Notes: a model not told the origin generated them from the sequence alone. A DNA stretch of 64,000 nucleotides from Bacteroidales bacterium (GCA_017501525.1 JAFVWT010000012.1:1-64000), one strand, 5' to 3'; positions 36,771 through 46,987 are shown, counted from the first letter of the stretch. Numbers and translations are program-made.

Positions 36771-37394
36771 ATGCCTGGATTAATTGGAAAAAAAATCGGA
36801 ATGACTTCCGTGTTCGATGCTGATGGAAAAAATATTCCATGCACCGTTATTGAGGCTGGTCCGTGTGTTGTTACGCAGATTCGTACAGTAGAGAAAGATG
36901 GTTATGCCGCTGTACAACTTGCCTATGACGAAAAGAAAGAAAAACACACCAGCAAGGCTATGAAAGGCCATTTTGATAAGGCAGGAACCACACCCAAACG
37001 TAAACTTGTTGAGTTTCCGGCAGATTTTGCCAAGGAACTTTCATTGGGTGACACCGTAACCGTTGCAGATCTTTCTGAAGGTTTGGAATGGGTAGATGTA
37101 ACCGGAATCTCTAAAGGTAAAGGATTCCAAGGAGTTGTTAAACGTCATGGTTTTGCAGGAGTTGGTGGCCAGACTCATGGTCAGCACAACAGACTTCGTC
37201 ATCCTGGTTCACTTGGCGCATCTTCTTGGCCTTCAAGAGTGTTCAAAGGTATGAGAATGGCGGGCCGCATGGGTGGTGACCGCGTTAAAGTTCTTAACCT
37301 TAAAGTAATCAAAGTTATTCCTGAGAACAACTTGGTTCTCGTGAAAGGTTCAATACCTGGAGCAAAGGGATCTTATGTAATATTGGAGGACTAA
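36771..37394 (+). CDS. rplC: Ribosomal protein L3
   Basis: Large-subunit protein L3 (uL3), 207 residues. It begins [19 protein letters not shown] and has the conserved [15 protein letters not shown] and [20 protein letters not shown] loop that reaches the peptidyl transferase centre. It is first in this operon; rpsJ (S10), which normally precedes it, is absent. An ABC-F gene lies upstream on the other strand instead. Confidence 0.98.
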   Translation: MPGLIGKKIGMTSVFDADGKNIPCTVIEAGPCVVTQIRTVEKDGYAAVQLAYDEKKEKHTSKAMKGHFDKAGTTPKRKLVEFPADFAKELSLGDTVTVADLSEGLEWVDVTGISKGKGFQGVVKRHGFAGVGGQTHGQHNRLRHPGSLGASSWPSRVFKGMRMAGRMGGDRVKVLNLKVIKVIPENNLVLVKGSIPGAKGSYVILED

Positions 37395-37398
37395 GAGA

Positions 37399-38025
37399 AT
37401 GGAATTATCAGTTTACAAAATTGACGGAACCGAGTCAGGAAAAAAAGTAACTCTTGATTCAGAAATCTTCGGTATCCAACCGAACGATCATGCTATCTAT
37501 CTAGATGTTAAGCAGTATTTGGCAAATCAGCGCCAGGGTACTCACAAAACCAAAGAAAGATGGGAAGTAAGCTACTCAACCAAGAAAATGGGTCGCCAAA
37601 AAGGTGGTGGCGGAGCACGTCACGGTAGTATCAAAGCTCCCACATATGTTGGTGGTGGTAGAGTATTCGGTCCTAAACCTCGCGATTATCGTTTCAAACT
37701 TAACAAGAAATTGAAACAATTGGCACGTTTCTCAGCTTTGTCTTATAAAGCTCAAGAAAATGCAATCGTAATGGTTGAGCCTTTCGCAATGGATGCTCCC
37801 AAAACAAAAGAGTTTATCCAAATTCTTGAAAATATCAAAGCTAACAGCAGAAGAACACTATTCGTTCTTCCTCAAGGCAGTGAAAATATTTACAAGTCTT
37901 CACGCAATCTTCAAAATGTTAATGTTATCACTATTGACGAAATCAATACATATAACATTATGAACGCTTACCAATTGGTATTGGTTGACGGTGTTCAGGA
38001 CATTATTGCAGCAAGACGCAAATAA
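37399..38025 (+). CDS. rplD: Ribosomal protein L4
   Basis: Large-subunit protein L4 (uL4), 208 residues, with the extended loop [20 protein letters not shown] that lines the exit tunnel and the [15 protein letters not shown] segment. It follows rplC by 4 bases. In enterobacteria L4 represses the S10 operon; whether it does so here is unknown. Confidence 0.98.
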   Translation: MELSVYKIDGTESGKKVTLDSEIFGIQPNDHAIYLDVKQYLANQRQGTHKTKERWEVSYSTKKMGRQKGGGGARHGSIKAPTYVGGGRVFGPKPRDYRFKLNKKLKQLARFSALSYKAQENAIVMVEPFAMDAPKTKEFIQILENIKANSRRTLFVLPQGSENIYKSSRNLQNVNVITIDEINTYNIMNAYQLVLVDGVQDIIAARRK

Positions 38026-38037
38026 CCGTAGGAGAAA

Positions 38038-38328
38038 ATGGGAATATTAATTAAGCCTATAGTAACAGAGAAATTGACGATTCAGGGCGATAAATTGAAT
38101 CGTTACGGTTTCATCGTAGACCGCTCAGCTAACAAAATTGAAATTAAGAAAGCGGTCGAGCAACAGTATGGAGTTTCAGTAAAAGATGTAAATACTGTAA
38201 ACTACCACGGAAAACGCAAAAGCCGCTATACAAAAGCGGGGTTATTGACAGGACGTGCCAACCACTATAAGAAAGCTTATGTGACATTGGCAGGAGAAGA
38301 TAAGATTGATTTCTACAGCAACATTTAA
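38038..38328 (+). CDS. rplW: Ribosomal protein L23
   Basis: Large-subunit protein L23 (uL23), 96 residues, at the exit-tunnel rim where trigger factor and SRP dock. It has the opening [29 protein letters not shown] and the basic loop [11 protein letters not shown]. It lies 12 bases after rplD and 4 before rplB. Confidence 0.98.
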   Translation: MGILIKPIVTEKLTIQGDKLNRYGFIVDRSANKIEIKKAVEQQYGVSVKDVNTVNYHGKRKSRYTKAGLLTGRANHYKKAYVTLAGEDKIDFYSNI

Positions 38329-38332
38329 TCCT

Positions 38333-39157
38333 ATGGCAGTACGTAAATTCAAACCGACAACACCCGGTCAAAGAAATAAAGTTATCAGCGCATTCAGCGA
38401 AATCACTTGTTCAAAACCAGAAAAGTCTCTTTTGGAGCCTTTGAAAAAGACAGGTGGACGTAACAACACCGGTAAAATGACAATGCGCTATATTGGTGGC
38501 GGTCACAAGAGAATGTATCGTATCATTGACTTCCTTCGTGACAAAGACGAATGTCCCGCTACCGTAATGACAGTAGAATACGACCCTAACCGCAGTGCCC
38601 GCATTGCATTGGTTGTATATGCTGACGGAGAGAAAAGATACATTATTGCACCTCAGGGTATCCAAGTTGGCCAGACCATTCAGTCAGGTTCCGGAGTAGC
38701 TCCTGAAGTAGGTAATACTCTTCCTCTATCAGAAATTCCGTTAGGAACAGTTATCCACAATATCGAGCTTCGTCCCGGTCAAGGTGCTGCAATGGCACGT
38801 AGTGCAGGTGCATACGCTCAATTGACAGCTCGTGAAGGCAAACATGCTATTCTTCGCCTCCCTTCAGGTGAGACCAGAATGGTTTTGGTTTCTTGCCGTG
38901 CGACTGTAGGTACCGTTTCAAATTCGGATCATAACTTGGAATCATCAGGTAAAGCAGGTAGAAGCCGCTGGTTGGGCCGCAGACCTCGAAACAGAGGTGT
39001 GGTAATGAACCCTGTTGATCACCCTATGGGTGGTGGTGAAGGACGTGCATCAGGAGGACATCCTCGTTCACGTAAAGGTCTTCCCGCAAAAGGATATAAG
39101 ACTCGTAATCCTAAAGCCACTTCTAATAAGTTTATAATCGAAAGACGTAAAAAATAA
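38333..39157 (+). CDS. rplB: Ribosomal protein L2
   Basis: Large-subunit protein L2 (uL2), 274 residues from ATG 38333 ([15 protein letters not shown]). A TTG reading starting inside rplW is open but would add non-conserved residues. The conserved [21 protein letters not shown] and the C-terminal [19 protein letters not shown], with the His essential for peptidyl transfer, are intact. Confidence 0.98.
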   Translation: MAVRKFKPTTPGQRNKVISAFSEITCSKPEKSLLEPLKKTGGRNNTGKMTMRYIGGGHKRMYRIIDFLRDKDECPATVMTVEYDPNRSARIALVVYADGEKRYIIAPQGIQVGQTIQSGSGVAPEVGNTLPLSEIPLGTVIHNIELRPGQGAAMARSAGAYAQLTAREGKHAILRLPSGETRMVLVSCRATVGTVSNSDHNLESSGKAGRSRWLGRRPRNRGVVMNPVDHPMGGGEGRASGGHPRSRKGLPAKGYKTRNPKATSNKFIIERRKK

Positions 39158-39176
39158 CGGAATAAAATAGAGTATT

Positions 39177-39443
39177 ATGAGTAGATCACTTAGAAAAGGT
39201 CCCTATATTCAAGCAGCTCTTGAAAAAAGAGTAATTGCCATGAACGAGGGAACCATGAAAAAAGAAGTTATTAAAACTTGGTCACGCGCAAGTTTGATCT
39301 CACCTGACTTTGTTGGTCATACCATTGCGGTTCATAACGGAAACAAATTTATTCCGGTATATGTTACTGAAAATATGGTTGGTCACAAACTGGGAGAATT
39401 TGCACCAACCCGTACCTTTAAGGGCCATTCGGGTAATCGTTAA
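39177..39443 (+). CDS. rpsS: Ribosomal protein S19
   Basis: Small-subunit head protein S19 (uS19), 88 residues: [32 protein letters not shown] and the terminal [17 protein letters not shown]. It is in the usual place between rplB and rplV. Confidence 0.98.
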   Translation: MSRSLRKGPYIQAALEKRVIAMNEGTMKKEVIKTWSRASLISPDFVGHTIAVHNGNKFIPVYVTENMVGHKLGEFAPTRTFKGHSGNR

Positions 39444-39468
39444 TCAATTAATGTAAGGAGTTACAATA

Positions 39469-39906
39469 ATGGGATCTCGTAAAAAAGAAATGGCCGACAG
39501 GCTAAAAGAAGTAAAGAAAGTAACAGCAATCGCGAAACTTAATGATGTTCCCACATCTCCCCGCAAGATGCGTCTTGTAGCGGATATGGTTAGAGGAATG
39601 GAAGTTAACCGCGCTTTGGATGTTCTTAAATATACAAAGAAAGAAGCAGCTGGTCGTGTTGAGAAATTAATCCGTTCAGCTATCGCTAACTGGGAAGCTA
39701 AAAATGAATCAGACCGTAAAGAACTTGAAAACGGTAATGTAATCGTTAAGTCTATTATGGTCGGTCAAGGCTCAACACTAAAACGTATCCGCACAGCCCC
39801 TCAAGGACGTGCAGCACGTATCCGTAAACGCTCTAACCATGTAACAGTTATCGTTGGAGTGAAAGAAGTAAAAGAAGTTAATCAACCCGTAGCACAGGAG
39901 GAATAA
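39469..39906 (+). CDS. rplV: Ribosomal protein L22
   Basis: Large-subunit protein L22 (uL22), 145 residues, with a basic N-terminal extension of about 22 residues before the conserved [19 protein letters not shown] core and the tunnel beta-hairpin region ([21 protein letters not shown]). A short acidic C-terminal tail follows. It ends 2 bases before rpsC. Confidence 0.97.
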   Translation: MGSRKKEMADRLKEVKKVTAIAKLNDVPTSPRKMRLVADMVRGMEVNRALDVLKYTKKEAAGRVEKLIRSAIANWEAKNESDRKELENGNVIVKSIMVGQGSTLKRIRTAPQGRAARIRKRSNHVTVIVGVKEVKEVNQPVAQEE

Positions 39907-39908
39907 TA

Positions 39909-40673
39909 ATGGGACAAAAAATCAATCCTATAGCGAACAGAATTGGCGTAATCCGCGGCTGGGATTCCAACTGGTACGGCGGCGATGACTACGCAGCAAA
40001 GATTCTTGAAGATTCAAAAATCCGTGAGTATCTATATGCTCGTATTTCAAAAGCAAACCTTTCAAAAATCGTTATTGAAAGAACACTAAAACTAATCACC
40101 ATTACCATTCATACCGCAAGACCAGGTTTGATCATCGGTAAAATGGGTCAGGAAGTTGACAAACTTAAAGAAGAGTTGAAGAAAATCACTAGCAAAGAGG
40201 TTCAAATCAACATCTTTGAAGTCAAGAGACCTGAAATCGATGCAAACATCGTGGCAAACAATATCGCTCGTCAGGTAGAAGGTCGTGTATCTTACCGTCG
40301 TGCTATCAAGATGGCTATCGCAAGTGCTATGCGTATGGGTGCTGAAGGTATCAAAGTCCTTATCAGCGGTCGTCTTGGCGGTGCTGAAATGGCAAGAAGA
40401 GAACTTTACAAAGAAGGAAGAACCCCTCTTCATACTTTCAGAGCTGACATTGACTATGCTTTGGCTGAAGCACACACTAAAGTAGGTGTACTTGGTATCA
40501 AAGTATGGATTTGCAATGGTGAAGTTTACGGAAAACGTGATCTTTCTCCTAACGCAGGTGTTGCTGCAAATGCTTCTGCAAATCATGGTGGACGCAATGA
40601 AGGCCGTCGTGGTCGTGGCGACAGACGTCGTGACAGACGCCCTCGTGGAAACCGTGAAAATAAAGGTGAATAA
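39909..40673 (+). CDS. rpsC: Ribosomal protein S3 with Arg/Gly-rich tail
   Basis: Small-subunit protein S3 (uS3), 254 residues. The KH domain ([20 protein letters not shown]) and C-terminal domain ([22 protein letters not shown]) are complete. The last about 35 residues are an Arg/Gly/Asn-rich low-complexity tail ([19 protein letters not shown]). The operon ends here: a strong terminator follows directly, whereas rplP-rpmC-rpsQ would be expected. Confidence 0.98.
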   Translation: MGQKINPIANRIGVIRGWDSNWYGGDDYAAKILEDSKIREYLYARISKANLSKIVIERTLKLITITIHTARPGLIIGKMGQEVDKLKEELKKITSKEVQINIFEVKRPEIDANIVANNIARQVEGRVSYRRAIKMAIASAMRMGAEGIKVLISGRLGGAEMARRELYKEGRTPLHTFRADIDYALAEAHTKVGVLGIKVWICNGEVYGKRDLSPNAGVAANASANHGGRNEGRRGRGDRRRDRRPRGNRENKGE

Positions 40674-40696
40674 TTTATCACAGAATACCTAATAGG

Positions 40697-40731
40697 AAAG
40701 GATGGCCAATGTTTTTGGCTGTCCTTTTTTA
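40697..40731 (+). terminator. Terminator of the ribosomal operon
   Basis: AAAGGATGGCCAA (40697-40709) pairs with TTGGCTGTCCTTT (40715-40727), with one wobble and a five-base loop, and runs into a T tract of six. It stands 24 bases after the rpsC stop. Confidence 0.9.
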
Positions 40732-40864
40732 TATTTCTTTATATAGGTTTAAGGGGAAAATAGACATATCGGCTCTGTTCTCCCAATGTGGTCAGGTTGA
40801 AATGAATATTTCCGATATATGGAATAGTGCCGCGAAGGTTTAGCCCGATGGAGCTAATATTTAT

Positions 40865-41893
40865 TTATAATGTTGGATTTTTAGAGTTCCTTTCGAGTAT
40901 AAAGCTTGCCAGGGCTATGGCAGCGACAGATTCTATAATAGGGGGGACCCTTAGAGCAAAGCAGGCATCATGCCTTCCCTTTATGGAAAATTCTGTCATT
41001 TCTCCATTTTTCAGATTGATGCTTTTCTGTATTTTCCCGATGCTTGAAGTGGGTTTGATGGCTACGCAGAATATAATGGGATTGCCATTTGTGATACCCC
41101 CGTTAATCCCTCCACAAGAGTTCTTGGAGGTCTCTCCCTCAATAGAAATTATCGGATCATTATGCTCCGAACCAAGCATTTTTGTAGAAGCAAATCCATC
41201 TCCAAACTCTATCCCCCTCACTCCCGGTATGGAGAAGATCAGGTGTGAAATTCTTGATTCTACAGATTCAAAAAATGGTTCACCTAATCCCACAGGTATA
41301 TTCCTGCAGGTACATCTGATTATCCCTCCTATTGAATCATTTGCCCTCACTATTTCTTCAAGGTATTTCTCAAACACTGGGTATTGATGCGGTGATTTGC
41401 TAAATTGTTCGGGAATCTCAATTTTGCCTATTGATACAAACTCAGAGGTTATTTCTACAGGTGCAATTATCTTCTTGGCAATGAATCCCCCTGCAACCAG
41501 AGGAAGTGTCATTCTGCCGGAGAAGATACCACCTCCTGATGTAAATTTTTCTGCAGGGTATTTTTGGAGTCTTACCATATCGGCATGTCCCGGCCTTGGT
41601 ATTTCTGCAAATTGTCGGTAATCCTCAGGTCTGATATTTCTGTTATGGAATACAATTCTTATGGAGCCACCTGTTGTGACCCCATCCTCAATTCCTCTTA
41701 TGATATGGGGTGTATCGGATTCCTTTCTGGTTGTTGTCCCTTTTTCTCCCGGTTTCCGTCTCTCTATTTCTGCTATCAGTTCATCTAATGAGATTGGAAT
41801 TCCGGGGGGAACTCCTTCAAGTGTAACCCCTATAGATGGGGAATGGGACTCCCCCGATAAGGTTATTCTGAATTTATTACCGAAAGTGTTCAT
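40865..41893 (-). CDS. aroC: Chorismate synthase
   Basis: The last step to chorismate: FMN-dependent removal of phosphate from EPSP. It has 342 residues, slightly short. Motifs: GESHSPSIGV near the N-terminus (the usual GESHG has Ser in place of the second Gly), RPGHADM, GGGIFSGRMTLPLVAGG, SCGGINGGITNGNPI and GRHDACFALR. It is the last gene of the aroB / aroD-aroA / aroC operon; its ATG overlaps the fusion-gene stop as ATGA. Confidence 0.95.
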   Translation of the reverse strand: MNTFGNKFRITLSGESHSPSIGVTLEGVPPGIPISLDELIAEIERRKPGEKGTTTRKESDTPHIIRGIEDGVTTGGSIRIVFHNRNIRPEDYRQFAEIPRPGHADMVRLQKYPAEKFTSGGGIFSGRMTLPLVAGGFIAKKIIAPVEITSEFVSIGKIEIPEQFSKSPHQYPVFEKYLEEIVRANDSIGGIIRCTCRNIPVGLGEPFFESVESRISHLIFSIPGVRGIEFGDGFASTKMLGSEHNDPIISIEGETSKNSCGGINGGITNGNPIIFCVAIKPTSSIGKIQKSINLKNGEMTEFSIKGRHDACFALRVPPIIESVAAIALASFILERNSKNPTL

Positions 41894-43878
41894 CCTTTGG
41901 TGCAGATTCTATTGAATATGGCTAGGAACTCAGGAAATGATTTGTCAATACAGTCTGTGTTGTCTATTGTCAGTCCCCCTTTGCAGCCGATAGAGGCTAT
42001 TTTGAGTGCCATTGCTACACGATGGTCGCTTGAAGCACAGAAATGCCCCCCTTTGAGCATTTTATTCTCAAGAATTCTCCTGGCCAGCGATATTCCGGTT
42101 ATATGGAGGGTGTCTCCGTCAAGTTCAATTTCCACCCCCATCTTTCCCAATATCTGTGTCATGATTAATGGTCTGTCGCTCTCCTTGTTTTTAAGTCTTG
42201 CAACACCGCTGATATGTGAGGTACCCTCGGCGAAAGCGGCCATGACGGATAGACAAGGGAGAAGGTCGGGACAATTAGTGACATCTACTTCAAATGGGCT
42301 CAGATGACCTCTTTTTACCCTTATTCCTTTAGGTTTTCTCTCTACAATTGCTCCTGAGTTGCGTACTACTTCTATAATTTTCTTATCTGCCTGATGTGAT
42401 GTGAGATTTAACCCTTTCAGGAGAATATCTCCAAAAATGGCACCAATTGTGACAAAGTTTGCAGCAGAGCTCCAGTCTCCTTCGAATGTAAACTCTGCCG
42501 GTTTATATTTCTGTTTGCCGGGTATTTCAAAAATAAGTCTGTTCTCCTCGGAGCGGCTGTTTACCTCTATTCCAAATTTCTTTATGACATCGATTGTAAG
42601 TTGGATGTAGGGAACACTTGTGGGATTTTCTACAATAAGGGTGCTGTTTTTCTTGCATAAAGGCAAAGCCATCAGCAGTCCGGAGATAAACTGTGATCCC
42701 TTTTTACCGGAGAGGGTGATTTCTCCCCCTTTGATAGGGCCGCAAACTATAGCAGGAAGTGTCTCTTGTGCAGTAAGTACGCAAGTGGCCCCAAGATCTT
42801 CCATCGCTTCCTTACAACCGAACATATGTCGGTCAAGCAGACTGCCCTCTCCTGTGATCGTGACAGATTCTCCATATTGGGCAAGGATGGGAATGCAAAG
42901 TCTTGATAGTAGTCCCGATTCGCCGACAAAGATGGTAGCTGAGTTTCCAATTGAGGGGATGGAGGTGAGCATTGTCGGGAATAACGAGATTTGTGTTTGT
43001 TGGTCTGAGAGGGTATATCCTCCACTTACTACCAATGTCCCTTTGTCGTTATATACCTTAGGGGAGAGTTGTTTGGCAACTGCAACAGCCGAATCGATGT
43101 CCCAACAATGTGTGAAGTTGTGAAATTCGCTTGTCCCTTTGGCAAGGATAGCTGCTATGATAGCTCTTTGGGCTATACTCTTTGAGGCAGGTATGTCTAC
43201 ATCTCCTCGTGCGCAGAATTCAGGAAACAGGTTCTCAAGTTCATCTATTACAAACATACCGGGGGCAACTACCGATTTTTTACGTAGAGCGCAGTATAAA
43301 AATGGTGCACCTATATTGTAGGAAGCCAGTCTGGTATATTTGAACTCATTCCCCATTGGAAATGCTTCAAGGGGGACAATTTTACCCAATTTCCCATTCC
43401 TTTGAAGTTTATATAGAGCGAAAATTTTTTCAATATCCTCGTCTGAATTTGCGGTAGTGGCAATTTTCACTATATCGGCCCCTTCATTTACAGCCTCTGT
43501 ATATATCTGCGAGAGAAGCTCTAAGGAAGGAGTGGCAGTGAAGTCGTGAAATGATAAAATTAATTTAGTCTCCTTCCTGAGGATAAGTTCTTTGTCATTT
43601 TGTGAAAACTTCTTGAATGTCATCAGGTTTATGTCAAGGTAAGAGGCACCTGCTGACAATGCTTCAATATATTCTGCCGAACCGCGTTTGCGGCATGTGG
43701 CAATGAGTGGGATCTGTGTTTGTGAGAATATGTTTTTCAGTTGTGCTTTGGATAGTCCGCACAAATCAAGACGAATCTCTGCAATGAGGTCCGGGTACTT
43801 TTTGCGGAGCTTTTCGCACTTTTTCAACGATTTTCTGCAATCGTCGAGACCGTAATCGCTAATCGTAACACAAATCAT
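41890..43878 (-). CDS. Fused 3-dehydroquinate dehydratase (type I) and EPSP synthase
   Basis: A 662-residue bifunctional shikimate enzyme. Residues about 1-218 are type I dehydroquinase (AroD), with His111 (SFHDF) and the Schiff-base Lys138 (ADIVKIATT) conserved, ending in the family-typical VVAPGMFVIDELENLF. With almost no linker, EPSP synthase (AroA) follows from about 224: GDVDIPASKSIAQRA (substrate Lys233), ESGLLSRLC, EGDWSSAANF, a catalytic Asp in NCPDLLP, LKNKESDR and ASSDHRVAMAL. Both halves look active. The gene overlaps aroB by 20 bases and aroC by 4. Shikimate dehydrogenase (aroE) and kinase (aroK) are not in the window. Confidence 0.93.
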   Translation of the reverse strand: MICVTISDYGLDDCRKSLKKCEKLRKKYPDLIAEIRLDLCGLSKAQLKNIFSQTQIPLIATCRKRGSAEYIEALSAGASYLDINLMTFKKFSQNDKELILRKETKLILSFHDFTATPSLELLSQIYTEAVNEGADIVKIATTANSDEDIEKIFALYKLQRNGKLGKIVPLEAFPMGNEFKYTRLASYNIGAPFLYCALRKKSVVAPGMFVIDELENLFPEFCARGDVDIPASKSIAQRAIIAAILAKGTSEFHNFTHCWDIDSAVAVAKQLSPKVYNDKGTLVVSGGYTLSDQQTQISLFPTMLTSIPSIGNSATIFVGESGLLSRLCIPILAQYGESVTITGEGSLLDRHMFGCKEAMEDLGATCVLTAQETLPAIVCGPIKGGEITLSGKKGSQFISGLLMALPLCKKNSTLIVENPTSVPYIQLTIDVIKKFGIEVNSRSEENRLIFEIPGKQKYKPAEFTFEGDWSSAANFVTIGAIFGDILLKGLNLTSHQADKKIIEVVRNSGAIVERKPKGIRVKRGHLSPFEVDVTNCPDLLPCLSVMAAFAEGTSHISGVARLKNKESDRPLIMTQILGKMGVEIELDGDTLHITGISLARRILENKMLKGGHFCASSDHRVAMALKIASIGCKGGLTIDNTDCIDKSFPEFLAIFNRICTKG

Positions 43879-44944
43879 GAATATATCTTTCTATTTCTGC
43901 TATCGATGTGGGCATGGTAATGACTTTCCCCAAATCAATAATAAAGACAAAATTAATAAAATCTTCTTTACATTTCTTATCATTACCGATAAAGTGGAGC
44001 AACTTCTCAGTAAAAATTTTAGTGGAATCTACTTTGCACAGCTTCATTATCTTGCTGCATGATGGTAGTCCACTTTCCGTAATAACTTGTTTTATTGCTT
44101 TGTATTCATCAATTGGCAGAAGTCCTTTCAATAGAGAAAATCGGGCTGCAATTAGGATTCCTGCTGCAACAGCTTCACCATGGTTGCATATATTCTCTTG
44201 TGGGGAGAAGAAATGGCAACAAGCCTCTATTGCATGTCCGAAGGTGTGCCCCAGATTCAAATATGCTCTGATTCCCTCATTCTCGAACCGGTCTTTCTCT
44301 ACAATTCCGCTCTTTATTTCTATTGCTCTCTTAAGGCAATCATTCAACGATTCCGTAAGTGATATTTCTATTTCCCCATTAGAAACACTATCAGTAAGGA
44401 GTGAAGCAGTAAGGAAATACTTTTTATCCCCTATTATAAAGGTTTTTATTAATTCAGCCCAGCCGCATAAAAATTCCCTGTGGGGGAGTGTCCTAAGGAA
44501 GTGTGGGTTTATGTAGATGAACTCGGCTTTGGAAAATGTTCCGGCTGCATTCTTAATCCCGTTTATGTTTATTCCCGTCTTACCACCAATGGAGGCATCT
44601 ATTTGTGCGGTCAATGTGGTAGGTATAAGTCCAAATGTGATTCCCCTCTTGTAAATTGAGGCAACAAATCCGCATAAATCGGTGGTGATTCCTCCTCCTA
44701 CACCTACAAGGAGAGAAGATCTGTCTGCATTATTTTCCAGGAGCCACTGAATAATTTTCTGTGTGGATTCAAAACTCTTTGCCGTTTCATTGCTTTCAAA
44801 CACATAGATATTATTGAAACTGCTCCTAATCCAGGAAGAATACAATGAATGGACATTTGAATCTACTACAGCATAAATATTTTTGTATTTACAAAGTATC
44901 TCATTTAGAGGTGAATACGAAAAAGAAATAAAGAAGTTATCCAT
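43859..44944 (-). CDS. aroB: 3-Dehydroquinate synthase
   Basis: An NAD- and zinc-dependent enzyme of 361 residues that closes DAHP to dehydroquinate. I use the ATG at 44944; the longer open reading runs backwards through the tRNA-Leu gene and is not credible. Key segments are VGVGGGITTDLCGFVASIYKRG, PTTLTAQIDASIGGKTGIN, WAELIKTF, and the zinc ligands in NLGHTFGHAIE and NHGEAVAAG. It is the first gene of the shikimate operon, with a TACATTTG box 20 bases before the start. Confidence 0.95.
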   Translation of the reverse strand: MDNFFISFSYSPLNEILCKYKNIYAVVDSNVHSLYSSWIRSSFNNIYVFESNETAKSFESTQKIIQWLLENNADRSSLLVGVGGGITTDLCGFVASIYKRGITFGLIPTTLTAQIDASIGGKTGININGIKNAAGTFSKAEFIYINPHFLRTLPHREFLCGWAELIKTFIIGDKKYFLTASLLTDSVSNGEIEISLTESLNDCLKRAIEIKSGIVEKDRFENEGIRAYLNLGHTFGHAIEACCHFFSPQENICNHGEAVAAGILIAARFSLLKGLLPIDEYKAIKQVITESGLPSCSKIMKLCKVDSTKIFTEKLLHFIGNDKKCKEDFINFVFIIDLGKVITMPTSIAEIERYIHDLCYD

Positions 44945-44960
44945 TGGATGAAAAAAATAT

Positions 44961-44990
44961 TTACAAATGTAACATTTTTTTCTATCTTTG
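44961..44990 (+). promoter_or_regulatory. Promoter of tRNA-Leu
   Basis: TTA (44961-44963), 19 bases, TATCTTTG (44983-44990), 30 bases before the mature tRNA 5' end. One mismatch at the -33 element. Confidence 0.6.
44964..44971 (-). promoter_or_regulatory. Putative -7 box of the aro operon
   Basis: TACATTTG on the minus strand, 19 bases before the aroB ATG. It faces the tRNA promoter, only 11 bases apart. No -33 TTG is visible. Confidence 0.45.
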
Positions 44991-45020
44991 CACCCGCAAT
45001 GTTTACCAACAATGCCAAAT

Positions 45021-45104
45021 GCCCAGATGGCGGAATCGGTAGACGCGCTGGTCTCAAACACCAGTGGGGTAACACCTGTGCCGGTTCGACCCCGGCTCTG
45101 GGTA
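45021..45104 (+). tRNA. tRNA-Leu(CAA)
   Basis: An 84-base class II tRNA. The acceptor GCCCAGA pairs with TCTGGGT (one G-U), with discriminator A. The D-arm GGCGGAATCGGTAGACGC is typical of tRNA-Leu. The anticodon loop CTCAAAC gives anticodon CAA, reading UUG. There is a long variable arm, and the T-loop GGTTCGACCCC is intact. The 3' CCA is not encoded. Confidence 0.97.
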
Positions 45105-45111
45105 CAAAATG

Positions 45112-45150
45112 AAAGGCTAATTACTTATTTTTCAAGTAGTTAGCCTTTTG
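45112..45150 (+). terminator. Terminator of tRNA-Leu
   Basis: AAAGGCTAA (45112-45120) pairs with TTAGCCTTT (45140-45148), and the stem extends inward through TTACTT/AAGTAG. It ends in a T-rich stretch. Confidence 0.82.
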
Positions 45151-45271
45151 TGTTTCTGATTGTTGGCACTCTTATGTCATCATTTACATAGAAAGCACCG
45201 GAAATCAGATTATTCCCGATGCTTTCAAATTGCTTTATACACAGAGATGTATATCGTGTTTTTGCCGTTAA

Positions 45272-46816
45272 TTAAATCAAGGGGGTACCGGTCATTAGTG
45301 CAGGTTGTTCTATGCCCATCAGTTTCAAGATTGTGGGGGCAATGTCAGCAAGACGTCCGTTTTTGACCTCTTTTATATCTTTGTCAACGACTATAAAGGG
45401 TACTTCGTTGAGTGAGTGGGCTGTGTTAGGGGTGTTATCCTCGTTCACTGCGTAGTCCGCATTTCCATGGTCTGCTGTTATAAGGATTGTATAACCCATT
45501 TTCATAGCCGCTTTTACAACTTTTTCAACACAATTGTCAACGGTTTCCACAGCCTGTTTAATTGCCTCATATTTGCCGGTGTGTCCAACCATATCTCCAT
45601 TGGCAAAGTTGAGGATTATCATATCTTGTTCTCCTTTCTCGATTTGGGTGATCAGTGCTTCTGCTACTTCCGGTGCCGACATTTCAGGCTTAAGATCGTA
45701 TGTGGCCACTTTGGGAGAATTGATAAGTATTCTCGATTCATTTTCAAAAGGGGTTTCCCGTCCTCCTGAGAAAAAGAATGTGACGTGTGCGTATTTTTCT
45801 GTTTCTGCAATACGTAACTGTTTTTTACCCGCCATTGAGACTACCTCTCCAAGAGTTTGAGGAACATTTTCCTTGTCAAATAGGATGTGTAGCCCTTTGA
45901 ATTTGTCGTCGTATGGAGTTAGACAACAGTAGTACAGGGGTATTGTTTTCATACCTTGTTCGGGCATATCTTCCTGAGTGAGAACAGATGTGATCTCACG
46001 AGCACGGTCATTGCGGAAATTGTAAAATATAACGGCATCGTTTTCTTTCAATAACCCAAGGGGATTTCCTTCGTTATCTACAGCACAAAGGGGTTTGATG
46101 AACTCGTCTGTGATATCTTTGTCATAAGAATTCTGGACAGCAGTTGCCGCATTTGTGAATTTTTCTCCTTTGCCATTGACTATCAAGTTGTATGCTTCTT
46201 TGATACGATCCCATCTTTTATCTCTGTCCATAGCATAGTATCGACCAATGATCGAGGCAATTACCGGACCGTCAGCGGGATTGTCATATTGTGCTTTTAA
46301 AGAGTCGCATTTGGCCTGCAACTCTTCAATAAATCCCTTTCCGCTTTTAGGGTCACAATCGCGACCATCCATAAAGCAGTGGACAAATACCTTAGGAATA
46401 CGGTATTTTGCAGCTGTGTCGAGGAATTCGTATAGGTGGTTAAGTGAACTGTGGACTCCTCCATGTGAACATAGCCCGAAGAAATGAAGTTGTTTTCCAT
46501 TCTTTGAGACATATTCGTATGCAGCCTTGACTTCGGGATTTTCCAATAGTTTATGCTCATTACAAGCCATATTTATCTTTACAAGGTCCTGATATACTAT
46601 TCGTCCGGCACCGATGTTAAGATGTCCCACCTCAGAATTTCCCATTTGTCCTTCAGGTAGTCCTACATCTTCGCCGCATGCTCGAAGTGTGGATACCGGA
46701 TATTCTTTTCTTAGTGCATCAATATGTGGTGTTCCTTGTGTATAGATGGCGTTCGAACGGTCTTTCCTGCCTTCACCCCAACCGTCGAGAATCATTAAAA
46801 GTACTTTCTTATTCAT
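45272..46816 (-). CDS. gpmI: Phosphoglycerate mutase, 2,3-bisphosphoglycerate-independent
   Basis: A glycolytic mutase of 514 residues, alkaline-phosphatase superfamily, Mn-dependent. The N-terminal [12 protein letters not shown] metal site and the catalytic Ser in [20 protein letters not shown] are present. Other metal ligands follow in [11 protein letters not shown] and the C-terminal ITADHGNAD and TAHSLNEVP segments. Single gene, minus strand. Confidence 0.97.
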   Translation of the reverse strand: MNKKVLLMILDGWGEGRKDRSNAIYTQGTPHIDALRKEYPVSTLRACGEDVGLPEGQMGNSEVGHLNIGAGRIVYQDLVKINMACNEHKLLENPEVKAAYEYVSKNGKQLHFFGLCSHGGVHSSLNHLYEFLDTAAKYRIPKVFVHCFMDGRDCDPKSGKGFIEELQAKCDSLKAQYDNPADGPVIASIIGRYYAMDRDKRWDRIKEAYNLIVNGKGEKFTNAATAVQNSYDKDITDEFIKPLCAVDNEGNPLGLLKENDAVIFYNFRNDRAREITSVLTQEDMPEQGMKTIPLYYCCLTPYDDKFKGLHILFDKENVPQTLGEVVSMAGKKQLRIAETEKYAHVTFFFSGGRETPFENESRILINSPKVATYDLKPEMSAPEVAEALITQIEKGEQDMIILNFANGDMVGHTGKYEAIKQAVETVDNCVEKVVKAAMKMGYTILITADHGNADYAVNEDNTPNTAHSLNEVPFIVVDKDIKEVKNGRLADIAPTILKLMGIEQPALMTGTPLI

Positions 46817-46987
46817 GTTATTTAATTAAATGTGCTATAATAATTCAAAAATTGTGCAAAATTAATTAATATTGTAACAGTTTCTTAATATTTGGGAATT
46901 AAAATTGCATCCTGTTAGGAGACGTACTGAGGGGGTTGTCGGTGAGTGTCGGCAATGAGAAGGTTAAAAATTGTTAAAATAAATATT

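Larger units (their letters stand above)
44945..45271. other. Divergent gap around tRNA-Leu
   Basis: This gap holds the aroB -7 box (44964-44971, minus), the tRNA promoter box, tRNA-Leu and its terminator. The remaining 120 bases before gpmI show nothing further. Confidence 0.7.

Noticed and set aside
43908..44516. A 202-residue plus-strand frame opposite aroB
   Set aside because: Shadow of aroB, which has all catalytic motifs on the minus strand.
44945..45061. N-terminal extension of aroB
   Set aside because: It would run through tRNA-Leu and its promoter; the family start fits the ATG at 44944.
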